From: JBBRVP01 sp038246785
GTDB taxonomy: Bacteria; Actinomycetota; Actinomycetes; Jiangellales; Jiangellaceae
Length of the DNA stretch: 64,000 nucleotides
NCBI GenBank assembly: GCA_038246785.1
Contig: JBBRVP010000008.1
Coordinates: 1 to 64,000 of the forward strand
Direction: 5' to 3'
Shown here piece by piece: positions 18,576 through 26,577 of the stretch (the first letter of the stretch is position 1; every line of letters starts with the position of its first letter). Position numbers and translations under genes: made by a program. The notes below the pieces were generated by a model, which was not told the origin of the DNA, did no database searches, and saw only the letters and a program-made list of their open reading frames with translations.

Positions 18576-19277
18576 TCAGCCGTACGTCAGGGTGACGCAG
18601 CAACGGCCGGCGGCCGGGTCGAGTCGCGCGGTCATCCTCCCGGCGGTGCCGCGCTCGACCATCTCCTCGATGAGGGCGAGGTTCATGCCGCAGACGAGAT
18701 CCGTATGGTCGCGTGCCAAGGCCTGGAACGGGCAGTTGGCCAGCGTGACCGTGTCGCTGCTGTGGCGTGGTGAGTAGCCGTGTGCCGTCAGGGTGGCGCA
18801 GGCGGCGTCGATGACCCTGGCCCGGCTCGGGCGCGGGCCGGCTGCGTGCCGCGTCTGGTCGCCGAGGCTGCCTCCCGCCTCGGCCGCCGCCCGGTGGAGC
18901 GCATCGATCGCGTCCGTGCCGTCGGCCGCCGAGGCGTCGATGGCCGTGGCCAGCAACTGACCGGCGAGGTCGTAGCGGCGTTCGGGAACCGTCACCGACA
19001 GCTCACGTGTCGAGCGACGGTACAGCTTCGCGGGGCGACCCGCGCCAGGTCCCCGTCGTCCCGAGAGCCGCTTGAACTCCGTGTCGAGCAGCCCCGCGTC
19101 GACGAGCCGGTCGAGGTGGAACTTCGCGGTGTGCCGCGCGGTGTGGGTTCCGACGGATGCCTGGTCGCGGCTGACCGGCTCCTCCTGTGCGACGACGTAG
19201 CGGAAAAGCTCCCGCCGGGTCGGATCGGCCAGGGCGGCGACACCGGCCACCTGCTCGGCGAAGTCGTCGGCGAGCAC
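18576..19277 (-). CDS. COG2345-type (SufR-like) winged-helix regulator with cysteine cluster
   Basis: A 233-residue protein. Residues 10-100 form a winged helix (AALADPTRRELFRYVV, then THTARHTAKFHLDRLVDAGLL). The C-terminal domain holds Cys182, Cys196 and the pair Cys226-Cys227, in a layout like the Fe-S ligands of SufR-type repressors. I infer a redox or Fe-S sensor. It starts at GTG 19277 behind GGGAGGG. It is divergent from the DoxX-folE operon and shares a 93-base region with two mirrored operator sites. That makes it the likely regulator of both directions. Confidence 0.8.
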   Translation of the reverse strand: MLADDFAEQVAGVAALADPTRRELFRYVVAQEEPVSRDQASVGTHTARHTAKFHLDRLVDAGLLDTEFKRLSGRRGPGAGRPAKLYRRSTRELSVTVPERRYDLAGQLLATAIDASAADGTDAIDALHRAAAEAGGSLGDQTRHAAGPRPSRARVIDAACATLTAHGYSPRHSSDTVTLANCPFQALARDHTDLVCGMNLALIEEMVERGTAGRMTARLDPAAGRCCVTLTYG

Positions 19278-19289
19278 CAGCCCTCCCTT

Positions 19290-19354
19290 CTAAGAGACAG
19301 AACACTTGACGAAACCGAGGAAACCACTCTAGCGTCGAGCGTACTGTCCCTTAG
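19290..19354. promoter_or_regulatory. Paired inverted operator sites CTAAGAGACAG and CTGTCCCTTAG
   Basis: CTAAGAGACAG at 19290-19300 is repeated in inverted orientation as CTGTCCCTTAG at 19344-19354, matching at 10 of 11 positions and extending imperfectly outward. One copy hugs the regulator start and the other sits near the presumed transcription start of the DoxX gene. Together they bracket the promoter at 19306-19335, consistent with a dimer or looped complex repressing both sides. Confidence 0.7.
19306..19335 (+). promoter_or_regulatory. Promoter of the DoxX-folE operon
   Basis: A -35 box TTGACG (19306-19311) and a -10 box TAGCGT (19330-19335) are separated by 18 bases, good agreement with actinobacterial housekeeping promoters. 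Transcription would begin near 19342, so the right-hand operator covers the initiation region. Confidence 0.55.
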
Positions 19355-19370
19355 ATTCGGAGGCAACGAC

Positions 19371-19823
19371 ATGACCGAAGACTCCCGCCACGAGCCGACG
19401 ACGGGCACGAGCAGGCTGCACGACCCAGCCTTCCAGGCGTTCGCGCTGCTGCGGACCGTGTTCACGCTGGCGCCGATCGCCTTCGGGATCGACAAGTTCT
19501 TCGACGTCCTCACCGACTGGCAGCACTACCTTGCGCCGACCTTCAACGACATCCTGCCCGGCAGTGCGCACCAGGCGATGCTGGTGGTCGGCGTCGTGGA
19601 GATCGCGGCCGGCGTCCTGGTGGCCCTTCGCCCGGACATCGGCGGGTACGTCGTCGCCGCATGGCTGGCCGGGATCATCCTGAACCTGCTGCTCGTACCC
19701 GGCTTCTACGACGTCGCGTTGCGCGACTTCGGTCTGCTCGTCGCCGCTGTGGCGTTGGCTCGCCTGGCGGCCATGTTCCGCCCGGCACACGCCGCCCTGG
19801 TCGAACACGGAGCCACGGCATGA
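19371..19823 (+). CDS. DoxX-like four-helix membrane protein
   Basis: A 150-residue membrane protein. Hydrophobic segments lie near residues 28-45, 65-85, 90-110 and 117-135, with the DoxX-like pattern LRTVFTLAPIAFGIDKFFD and VVGVVEIAAGVLVAL. DoxX proteins are often linked to thiol and oxidant homeostasis at the membrane. GGAGG precedes the ATG. Its stop overlaps the folE start (ATGA), and it is placed under the cysteine-rich regulator. Confidence 0.8.
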   Translation: MTEDSRHEPTTGTSRLHDPAFQAFALLRTVFTLAPIAFGIDKFFDVLTDWQHYLAPTFNDILPGSAHQAMLVVGVVEIAAGVLVALRPDIGGYVVAAWLAGIILNLLLVPGFYDVALRDFGLLVAAVALARLAAMFRPAHAALVEHGATA

Positions 19824-20494
19824 CCTCCATGGCGGTCCCCGTAGCCGTGCCGGCACCGCCCGATGAACCCACGCCGCCACCAACGCCCCTGCACGTGGTG
19901 CACGACCCCGTCGTGGTCGACCTGGTCGCGGCCGAGGCGGCGGCAGCTGCGTTCCTGCGAGCCCTCGGTCTCGTGCTGGACGGCGAGAGCATGCGCGGGA
20001 CCCCGCGGCGAATGGCGCGGGCGTACGCGGAGATGTTCGCGCCGCGACCCTTCGAGCTGACCACGTTTCCCAACGACGAGGGGTACGACGAGATGGTGGT
20101 CGCTCGGTCCCTGCCGGTGCAATCGGTGTGCGAACACCACCTGCTGCCCTTCGTCGGCGTTGCCCATGTCGGCTACCTGCCTGGTGAACGCATCCTTGGC
20201 CTGTCCAAGCTGGCACGCGTGGTGGAGTTGTTCGCACGACGCCCGCAGGTGCAGGAACGGCTGACCCGGCAGGTCGCGGACTGGCTGCAGGCCAACCTGG
20301 CTCCCCGCGGAGTCGGCGTGATCATCGAGGCCGAGCACTTGTGCATGACCGTACGGGGAGTACGCGCAGCCGGGGCGAGCACCCTGACCTCGGCGTTGCA
20401 CGGCCAACTGCGCGAGGACGCGGCCTCGCGTGCCGAGTTCCTCGCGCTCACCGCGTGTCCGCCCAGCACCGGCGCTGGTCGCCACCTTGCCTGA
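19820..20494 (+). CDS. folE: GTP cyclohydrolase I
   Basis: A 224-residue enzyme with zinc ligands Cys104 and His107 in SVCEHHLLPF and Cys175 in EHLCMTVRG, plus the GTP-site segment PGERILGLSKLARVV. It opens GTP to dihydroneopterin triphosphate, the first step of folate or tetrahydropterin synthesis. The proline-rich N-terminus (residues 7-25) is unusual. It is translationally coupled to the DoxX gene instead of sitting with folate genes. That suggests a second, stress-regulated copy of folE. Whether another copy exists cannot be seen here. Confidence 0.92.
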   Translation: MTSMAVPVAVPAPPDEPTPPPTPLHVVHDPVVVDLVAAEAAAAAFLRALGLVLDGESMRGTPRRMARAYAEMFAPRPFELTTFPNDEGYDEMVVARSLPVQSVCEHHLLPFVGVAHVGYLPGERILGLSKLARVVELFARRPQVQERLTRQVADWLQANLAPRGVGVIIEAEHLCMTVRGVRAAGASTLTSALHGQLREDAASRAEFLALTACPPSTGAGRHLA

Positions 20495-20622
20495 TGCCCG
20501 GCCGCCCTGTCTGCGACGGGCTCGCGATCTGACTGGCCGACCTCAGCCCGCCTGCAACAGCTTGTCCGCGACCGGCACGTGGTTGGCTTCAGCCGTGTTC
20601 GAGGGCTGGATCCGACACCACC

Positions 20623-21660
20623 GTGGCCCTGCCGTGGAGACCAGCCGTGCACGGTGATCGTCCCCCTCCCCGGGTCGGTGGCCATGGCAGTGAGCACCCC
20701 GCCAGCGTCGCGTTCAGCCTGCATCCGGTCGCACCGTTCCGGTTGGACCTGACCGTGTGGGCCCTGCGGCGCCGCCCACGCAACCTGTTCGACGCGTGGG
20801 AGGCAGGCCGCTATCGCCGTGCGTTGGTGGTCGACGGGCGACCGCTGAGCATCGAGGTCTCCCAATCCGAGGGGGTAGCGCCGGCCGTCCTGACCATGAA
20901 CGTCACCGGTTGGCGGCTCGACCTCACGGAAGGCCGGGTCGCTGCCGCCCGTCGAGTCGTCGAGAGCACGCTCGGACTCGAGATCGACTTGACCGGCTTC
21001 TACGAGCTGGCCAGTCGCGATCGTCGGCTGGCCGAACTGGTCGCCCGCTACCGGGGCGTCAAGCCACCGCGCTTCCCGTCGCTGTTCGAGTCCCTCGCCA
21101 ACGCGGTGGCCTGCCAGCAGCTCAGCCTCGAGGTCGGCATCGAACTGCTCAACCGGCTCACGAAGACGTACGGGCTGGTCGCCCCGGGTCCCGCCCGACC
21201 CCTGGCAGCATTCCCCGAGCCGGCCGCAGTTGCGGATCTTGCTCCTGCGGCGCTTCGACAGCTCGGGTTCAGCACCCAGAAGGCGCGGACTCTGATCCGG
21301 CTCGCAGCGGCGATCGCCGACGGCGAGCTCGACGTCCGCCGGCTGGAAGTCCTGTCGCGCACCCAGTCGGCCGCGGCCTTGCAGAGCCTGTCCGGGATCG
21401 GCCGATGGTCCGCCGAGTATGTCCTCCTGCGCGGGCTCGGCCGGCTCGAGGTCTACCCCGGCGACGACGTCGGTGCCCGCAACAAGCTGCGGAGCTTCCT
21501 CGACCTTCCGGTCGCCCCCGACTACGCCGCCATCCGTGACATCACCGCGGCGTGGGACCCGTTCGCCGGGATGCTGTACTTCCACCTGCTCCTGCAGGGG
21601 TTGGCTTCGCGTGGAGTGCTGCCTGCCGGGAGGCGCTTCGCCGAGGTGGATCCCGCGTGA
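20623..21660 (+). CDS. AlkA-like DNA-3-methyladenine glycosylase (HhH-GPD)
   Basis: About 345 residues. The helix-hairpin-helix and catalytic region reads LSGIGRWSAEYVLLRGLG followed by YPGDDVGARNKL, where an aspartate of GDD is the expected catalytic acid. ANAVACQQLSLEVG marks the glycosylase core. It would excise alkylated bases in DNA repair. The GTG start at 20623 lacks a clear ribosome site, and the first 30 residues are not convincing, so the true start may be somewhat downstream. Confidence 0.85.
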   Translation: MALPWRPAVHGDRPPPRVGGHGSEHPASVAFSLHPVAPFRLDLTVWALRRRPRNLFDAWEAGRYRRALVVDGRPLSIEVSQSEGVAPAVLTMNVTGWRLDLTEGRVAAARRVVESTLGLEIDLTGFYELASRDRRLAELVARYRGVKPPRFPSLFESLANAVACQQLSLEVGIELLNRLTKTYGLVAPGPARPLAAFPEPAAVADLAPAALRQLGFSTQKARTLIRLAAAIADGELDVRRLEVLSRTQSAAALQSLSGIGRWSAEYVLLRGLGRLEVYPGDDVGARNKLRSFLDLPVAPDYAAIRDITAAWDPFAGMLYFHLLLQGLASRGVLPAGRRFAEVDPA

Positions 21661-21691
21661 GACGACGGCGAAGGTCACCCCGCCCGGGGCG

Positions 21692-24034
21692 TCACGCCGC
21701 GCGCTCGCGCACCACCCGAGCGATGTCCATCCGGCGCACCGCGCGCGCCGCCGGCCACTGCGACAGGGCTGCCGCGAGCAGCACGCCGACCGCGGCCGCC
21801 GGCAGCACCCACCAGTCCAGGTGCAGCTCGAAGCGGAACAGGTCGCTGGAGAACGAGGCGAGAAAGCCGCGCGCGGCGATCACGCCGAGGACGAGACCCA
21901 ACGGCACGCCCAGCGCGGTGGCGACCAGGTTCTCGGTGGCGAGCGTGCCAGCGACGCGGCGCAGCGGGACGCCTGCCGTGCGCAGCGTCGCCAGCTCGTT
22001 GGTCCGTTCGACGACGTTGACGGCCATCGTCACGTAGATCACCGCGAGCGCGAGGATCGCCCCCAGCGCGATCATGACGACGATGAACGCCCAGAACAGG
22101 CCGAGGTACTGGTCGAGGGAGCGGGTGAGGGCATGCGAGTCGACGTAGGCGAGCACGCCGGGCAGTTGCGTGATCTGGCGTCGCATGGCGTCGCGGTCCG
22201 CGCCGTCGGCGAATCGCACCAGGTACGTCGCGGTGGTGGGGTCGGGCAGCACCCGCGCCGCGAGGTCGTTGTCCGCGTAGATCGCCGTGCCCATCGGTTC
22301 GTCGAGCAGCCCGGCGAGGCGGACCGGCGTGTCACCGTGGGCCGTGGCGAGCGTGATGGTGTCGCCCACCGAGACGTGCAGCATGTCCGCCAGGCTTGCA
22401 CCGGCGAGGACGCCGTCGGAGGGCAGCGAGATCCAGCCACCGTTCACCGATCGGAACCCGTGCATCGTGGTGTCCGGGACGAAGCTGTTCAGCGTCGTGG
22501 GGTAGCTGTCGTTGCCCTTGACCGCGCTCACCTGCCCGGCGCGCGCAGGCTCGATCGCCGCCACGCCGCTGAGGGTGCGCAGGCGCCGGTCCGTACCGCT
22601 GACCTGGGCATCGGCGGTGACCGTGGCGTCTGCCCGCTGGATCCGCGAGAATTGCAGGTGCAGGGCATTGGTCATGCTGGTCAGCATGCCGGCGGAGGCC
22701 AGGACGAGGATCAACGCCAGGACCGTGCCCAGCATCGTCGCCGCGGTGCGCCGCCGGCTGCGGAACACGTCGCGCAGCGCCATCCGCCCGGAAACCGGCA
22801 GCCGGTGCAGCCGAGCCACCAAGCGGCTCCACGCGCCGGGCGGCCGGGACTGGGTCGCGTTGCGCATCGCTTCGGCCGGCACCGTGCGGGCCGCAGTGAG
22901 CGCCGGGGCCGCCGCCCCGAGCAGGCCGACCACGGCGCCGAACGCCAGGCCGGTCAACGTCAGGTCGAGGTGGCGGGCCACGATCGTGTCCGGGATGCCG
23001 AGCGCGGCGGTGTAGCCGCGGGTGACCACGCTGGTGGCGAGCACCCCGAGCACGACGCCGGCGGCGGCGCCGATCAGGCCGATCAGCAACCCTTGCAGCA
23101 GGTAGTGGCGGACCAGCCGGCCGCGGCGTGCACCGGAGGCCATCAGCGCGCCGATGATCGGCCGTTCGGCGAGGACCCGCCTGGCCAGCAGCACGTACGC
23201 GGCGACCGCCGCCGCGCTGAGGAACAGCAGCGGGAACGCGACCGACAGCTCGTTGAAGCCGTTGAGGTCCTCGCGCAGCGCCGCGTTGGACGGCTGGTCG
23301 GCGCGCGGGGTGACGTCCACCGCCCCGGCGTCCCGCATCGCCTGCGCCACCGCGTCCGAACGCTGTGCCGACGCGGCCGCCGGCAGCTCGGCCAGTGTCT
23401 GGTTGGGTCCCGAGCCGGCCCACCGGGCCACCGTGGTCTGCGGCGCGAACAGCACGGCGAACGCGTACGGATCGCTGATCACCTCCTGCCGGCTCCGGGC
23501 GGGCCACAGGTATTCAGCCGACTCGACGACGCCGCGCACCGTCACGGTGTGCCAGGCGCCCGCGGCGAACACCTGCAGGTGGTCGCCGACGCCGAGGCCG
23601 AAGGTCTCGGCCGCGTGCCGTTCGAGCAGGACGGCGTCGGCCGCCGACGGGCTCAGGTAGTCCCCGCTGCGCACGTCCACGTCGTCGACAGCGGGCCGGG
23701 AGCCCGCCGGCAGGCCGACCACGCGGCCGATGAGCTTGGTGCCCGCGACGAGCAGCGGCGGGTCGATCTGCGTGCGGGCGGTGACGGCTGCCGCGCCCGC
23801 CGAGCGCGCCGCGGCAGCCACCGCGCCGGTGTCCCCGCCGGTGGCGACGAGGTCGGCGAAGTGCAGCCGGTCGTAGGTGTAGGCGTAGGAACCGCCGAGG
23901 TTGCGGAACGCGCCGGCGGTGGCGATGTACAGCGCGACCCCGAGCATGATGGTGACGGCGACCGCCAGGACCTGCGGGGCTTGCCGACGCAGGTCGCGGA
24001 CCGCCTTGTGCGTGGTGGCGTCCATGCCGGTCAC
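21692..24034 (-). CDS. FtsX-type ABC transporter permease
   Basis: A 780-residue permease. A first membrane helix (LAVAVTIMLGVALYIATAG) is followed by a large extracytoplasmic domain, then FtsX cores near residues 240-400 and 650-770 (ATLRTAGVPLRRVAGTL is typical), consistent with MacB/LolE-like organisation of two fused halves. It is coupled to the ATPase by a GTGA overlap. Such systems extrude lipids, lipoproteins or peptides instead of importing solutes. The substrate is unknown. Confidence 0.88.
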   Translation of the reverse strand: MTGMDATTHKAVRDLRRQAPQVLAVAVTIMLGVALYIATAGAFRNLGGSYAYTYDRLHFADLVATGGDTGAVAAAARSAGAAAVTARTQIDPPLLVAGTKLIGRVVGLPAGSRPAVDDVDVRSGDYLSPSAADAVLLERHAAETFGLGVGDHLQVFAAGAWHTVTVRGVVESAEYLWPARSRQEVISDPYAFAVLFAPQTTVARWAGSGPNQTLAELPAAASAQRSDAVAQAMRDAGAVDVTPRADQPSNAALREDLNGFNELSVAFPLLFLSAAAVAAYVLLARRVLAERPIIGALMASGARRGRLVRHYLLQGLLIGLIGAAAGVVLGVLATSVVTRGYTAALGIPDTIVARHLDLTLTGLAFGAVVGLLGAAAPALTAARTVPAEAMRNATQSRPPGAWSRLVARLHRLPVSGRMALRDVFRSRRRTAATMLGTVLALILVLASAGMLTSMTNALHLQFSRIQRADATVTADAQVSGTDRRLRTLSGVAAIEPARAGQVSAVKGNDSYPTTLNSFVPDTTMHGFRSVNGGWISLPSDGVLAGASLADMLHVSVGDTITLATAHGDTPVRLAGLLDEPMGTAIYADNDLAARVLPDPTTATYLVRFADGADRDAMRRQITQLPGVLAYVDSHALTRSLDQYLGLFWAFIVVMIALGAILALAVIYVTMAVNVVERTNELATLRTAGVPLRRVAGTLATENLVATALGVPLGLVLGVIAARGFLASFSSDLFRFELHLDWWVLPAAAVGVLLAAALSQWPAARAVRRMDIARVVRERAA

Positions 24035-24768
24035 CAGGTCACGTCGGCGACGTCGGCGGGAGCCTCGTTGCGCCGCTCCTCGGTGATCCGGCCGTCGACG
24101 ACGGTGGTGACCCGGTCGGCGATGCGGGCCACCGACGCGTTGTGGGTCACGATGATGACGGTGCGGCCCTCGCGGTGCAGCCGTTGCAGCAGCCCGAGGA
24201 TCTGACGGCCCGTGGCCAGGTCCAGCGCCCCCGTCGGTTCGTCGGCGAGCAGGATGTCGGGGTCGGTCGCGAGAGCCCGGGCCAGCGCGACCCGCTGCTG
24301 CTGGCCGCCGGACAGCTGTGCGGGGAAGCTGTCCATCCGGTCGGCGAGCCCGACCGCCTCGAGCAGCCCGGGCACCCGCGCCTTGTCGCCCTTGCCGGTC
24401 AGCTCGACGATGACCTCGACGTTCTCACGCGCGGTCAGCGTGGGGATCAGGTTGAAGAACTGGAACACGAAGCCGACGTGGTCACGGCGGAAGCCGGACA
24501 GGTCGGCGGGGCTGCGTCCGGAGATCTCCTCGCCGGCAACGTCGACCTGACCGCCAGTCACCGTCTCGATCCCGCCGATGATGTTGACCAGCGTCGTCTT
24601 GCCGGAGCCGCTGGGTCCCAGGACGACGACGAGCTCCCCGGACCCGATCTCGAGGTCGACCCCGCGCAGCGCGTGCACGGCGGCGTCGCCGGTGCCGTAG
24701 ACCTTCGTCACATCACGCAGCGAGATGCCGCGGCGGTCGGTGGCAGCGGTTGTGGTGCTGGTGGTCAT
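24031..24768 (-). CDS. LolD/MacB-type ABC transporter ATPase
   Basis: A 245-residue ATPase with Walker A GPSGSGKT (51-58), signature LSGGQQQR, Walker B ILLADEPTGALD and switch HN (VTHNASVARIAD). The ADEPTGALD form is typical of ATPases serving FtsX permeases. It overlaps both neighbours by four bases, so TetR regulator, ATPase and permease make one tight operon. Confidence 0.92.
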   Translation of the reverse strand: MTTSTTTAATDRRGISLRDVTKVYGTGDAAVHALRGVDLEIGSGELVVVLGPSGSGKTTLVNIIGGIETVTGGQVDVAGEEISGRSPADLSGFRRDHVGFVFQFFNLIPTLTARENVEVIVELTGKGDKARVPGLLEAVGLADRMDSFPAQLSGGQQQRVALARALATDPDILLADEPTGALDLATGRQILGLLQRLHREGRTVIIVTHNASVARIADRVTTVVDGRITEERRNEAPADVADVTW

Positions 24769-25388
24769 CGAGCCTCTCCTCGGAAGACGCCCTCGGCGTA
24801 CGCCGGGACGACGTCGGCGGCCCAGCGCCGAATGCCGCGCGCGCTGAGCGGATCGAACCCGAGCACGTCGGCGAGGTGGTCGCGCAGCAGGAGCAGGGCG
24901 AGGTCATTGACCATGAGGAACGCGGCGCGGACCGCCGGGTCGGCGCTGGCTCGCAGGATCCCGGCCGCGACCAGCCGGTCGGTCATGACCTCGCTCAGCG
25001 CGAACCAGCGTCGGAACAGCTCGCGACCGGCGTCCTCACCGGACAGCAGCAGGCGGCGCAGGTACGCCGGAACCGGCGAGTCGGCCGGAATGAACGCGAG
25101 CATCAGCTCGGCGAAGCTCCCGACGGTCTGGGGTCCTCCGTCCCCGAGCTGGGCCGGGTCGTCGGTGACGGTGGCGGACATCTGGTCGAACAGGCCTGCC
25201 ACGTGCGCGTCGACCGCATCGCGGAGGCCTTGCTTGGAGCCGTAGTGGTGGAGCACCAAGCCCGGCGACACGTCCGCGGCAGCCGCGATCTCGCGGATGG
25301 TGACCGCGTCCGGCCCTCGCTCGGCGAACAGGCCGAGGGCCCGGTCCCGGATCACCGCCCGGGCAGTGAGGTCGTCCTCGCTGAACAT
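24765..25388 (-). CDS. TetR-family regulator of the ABC operon
   Basis: A 207-residue protein. The N-terminal helix-turn-helix is TIREIAAAADVSPGLVLHHYGSKQGL (motif spread over residues 30-55, key residues V-SPGLVLHHY). The C-terminal ligand domain is unrecognised. It is first in the operon with the ABC ATPase and permease and has a palindrome just upstream of its start, pointing to autoregulation and control of an efflux system by its substrate. Confidence 0.88.
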   Translation of the reverse strand: MFSEDDLTARAVIRDRALGLFAERGPDAVTIREIAAAADVSPGLVLHHYGSKQGLRDAVDAHVAGLFDQMSATVTDDPAQLGDGGPQTVGSFAELMLAFIPADSPVPAYLRRLLLSGEDAGRELFRRWFALSEVMTDRLVAAGILRASADPAVRAAFLMVNDLALLLLRDHLADVLGFDPLSARGIRRWAADVVPAYAEGVFRGEAR

Positions 25389-25400
25389 ACGACCAAGTTA

Positions 25401-25416
25401 CTGAATGAACGTTCAG
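25401..25416. promoter_or_regulatory. TetR operator candidate around palindrome TGAACGTTCA
   Basis: TGAACGTTCA (25406-25415) is a perfect ten-base palindrome set in CTGAATGAACGTTCAG, 18 bases upstream of the TetR start. Position and symmetry fit autorepression. Confidence 0.6.
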
Positions 25417-25541
25417 CAGGCAAGGCCGGCGTGAGACCCACCGGAGGCCGGACGCGGCGGATGTGACACGGCGGCGGCTGGTGTGCTTGCCTGGGCAACT
25501 GCTGAGGAACTGGTGACGAGGGCGATGCGAAGGGCGGACGA

Positions 25542-26519
25542 GTGGCGACGGCACGACACAAGCGGGCAGCCGCGGTACAGCGGAGCAAGCGGGCCCGCAC
25601 CGTCGGCGTACCCCTGCTCGTCCTCGCCGTTGGCACCACCGCGCTCGTGGCGACCCGATCGGAGCACGAGAGCGGGCCGACCGGCGCGACGACGTCGGTC
25701 GCCATGGGGGACCAGACCGCGCTCCAGCGACGTGACGTCGCAGGGAGCCGCAGCCTGCGGCGTCCGGCGCCGCCCGCGTCGATCGCCGGCCGCGCGCCGG
25801 CCCCGACGCCGCGGCCGAAGCCGACGGTCACCGCAACGCCACGGCCCAGCCCGATCGCCGAGCCCAAGCCCACCGCCACCGCCTCCGCCGAGCCGAAGCC
25901 GGTCGCCGTCGACCACCGGTACGCCACCGCCCTGCTCCGCTTGCGGACCACGCCCACGCAGCCATCCGGCTCGCGCGGCCTGCTCGGCGCCGGCGACCGG
26001 GTCGCCATCACCGGCAGGGACTCCGGTGCCTACACCCAGGTCCTCGTCGACGGGCGCGTGGCGTGGGTCACCGCCGACTACCTGGCCAGCACCCGCCCGG
26101 AGCCGGCGGCGGCGTCCCCGTCGTCGGCGGCTAGCTCGGCCGCTCCGAGCCGCAGCGGGGGCGTGTCCGCGGCGCCCTGCCCGTCGGGCTCGTCGGTAGA
26201 GGCCGGACTGACTGCGCACGCGGTGGCGGTCCACCGCGCGGTGTGCGCGGCTTTCCCGTCGGTGCGGGCGTACGGAGGTGTCGGTGGCGGCGGCGAGCAC
26301 GCATCCGGCCACGCCGTCGACATCATGGTCAGTGGCAGCACCGGCGACTCCATCGCCGCCTGGGTGCGCTCGCACGCGGCACAGCTCGGCGTCAGCGAAG
26401 TGATCTGGTCGCAGCGCATCTGGACGGTGCAGCGCGGCAGCGAGGGCTGGCGCCCGATGGAGGACCGTGGCTCGCCGACGGCCAACCACTACGACCACGT
26501 GCACGTGACGGTGTACTGA
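25542..26519 (+). CDS. Secreted SH3-domain protein with a peptidase-like C-terminal domain
   Basis: A 325-residue protein. A membrane anchor or signal lies at about residues 21-38. A Pro/Ala-rich linker (85-125) is followed by an SH3-type domain (about 127-185, ending VAWVTADYLAS), a second low-complexity linker, and a C-terminal domain from about residue 215. The last shows GEHASGHAVDIMV and NHYDHVHVTVY, an arrangement of His/Asp residues like LAS-type metallopeptidases and the ARB-07466-like domain. A cell-wall role is likely. Catalysis is unproven. The start is GTG at 25542. Confidence 0.7.
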   Translation: MATARHKRAAAVQRSKRARTVGVPLLVLAVGTTALVATRSEHESGPTGATTSVAMGDQTALQRRDVAGSRSLRRPAPPASIAGRAPAPTPRPKPTVTATPRPSPIAEPKPTATASAEPKPVAVDHRYATALLRLRTTPTQPSGSRGLLGAGDRVAITGRDSGAYTQVLVDGRVAWVTADYLASTRPEPAAASPSSAASSAAPSRSGGVSAAPCPSGSSVEAGLTAHAVAVHRAVCAAFPSVRAYGGVGGGGEHASGHAVDIMVSGSTGDSIAAWVRSHAAQLGVSEVIWSQRIWTVQRGSEGWRPMEDRGSPTANHYDHVHVTVY

Positions 26520-26525
26520 GCGTCG

Positions 26526-26559
26526 GCCCCGGTCAGGCGGTAGACCGCCCGACCGGGGC
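26526..26559. terminator. Bidirectional terminator between convergent genes
   Basis: GCCCCGGTC-A-GGCGG pairs with CCGCC-C-GACCGGGGC around the loop TAGA, giving 14 pairs interrupted by one mismatch. It sits centrally between the stops of the SH3 protein (plus) and the PIG-L gene (minus). Confidence 0.75.
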
Positions 26560-26577
26560 ACTGCGGCTGCTGCCCGC

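Noticed and set aside
19290..19354. Inverted sites considered as a transposon terminal repeat
   Set aside because: They bracket a promoter of only 65 bases between regulatory genes, with no transposase or target duplication.
21419..24205. A very long plus-strand open frame of more than 900 codons
   Set aside because: It runs antisense to the FtsX permease, is highly Arg/Gly/His-rich and shows no domain. It is a GC-driven shadow of a conserved minus-strand gene.
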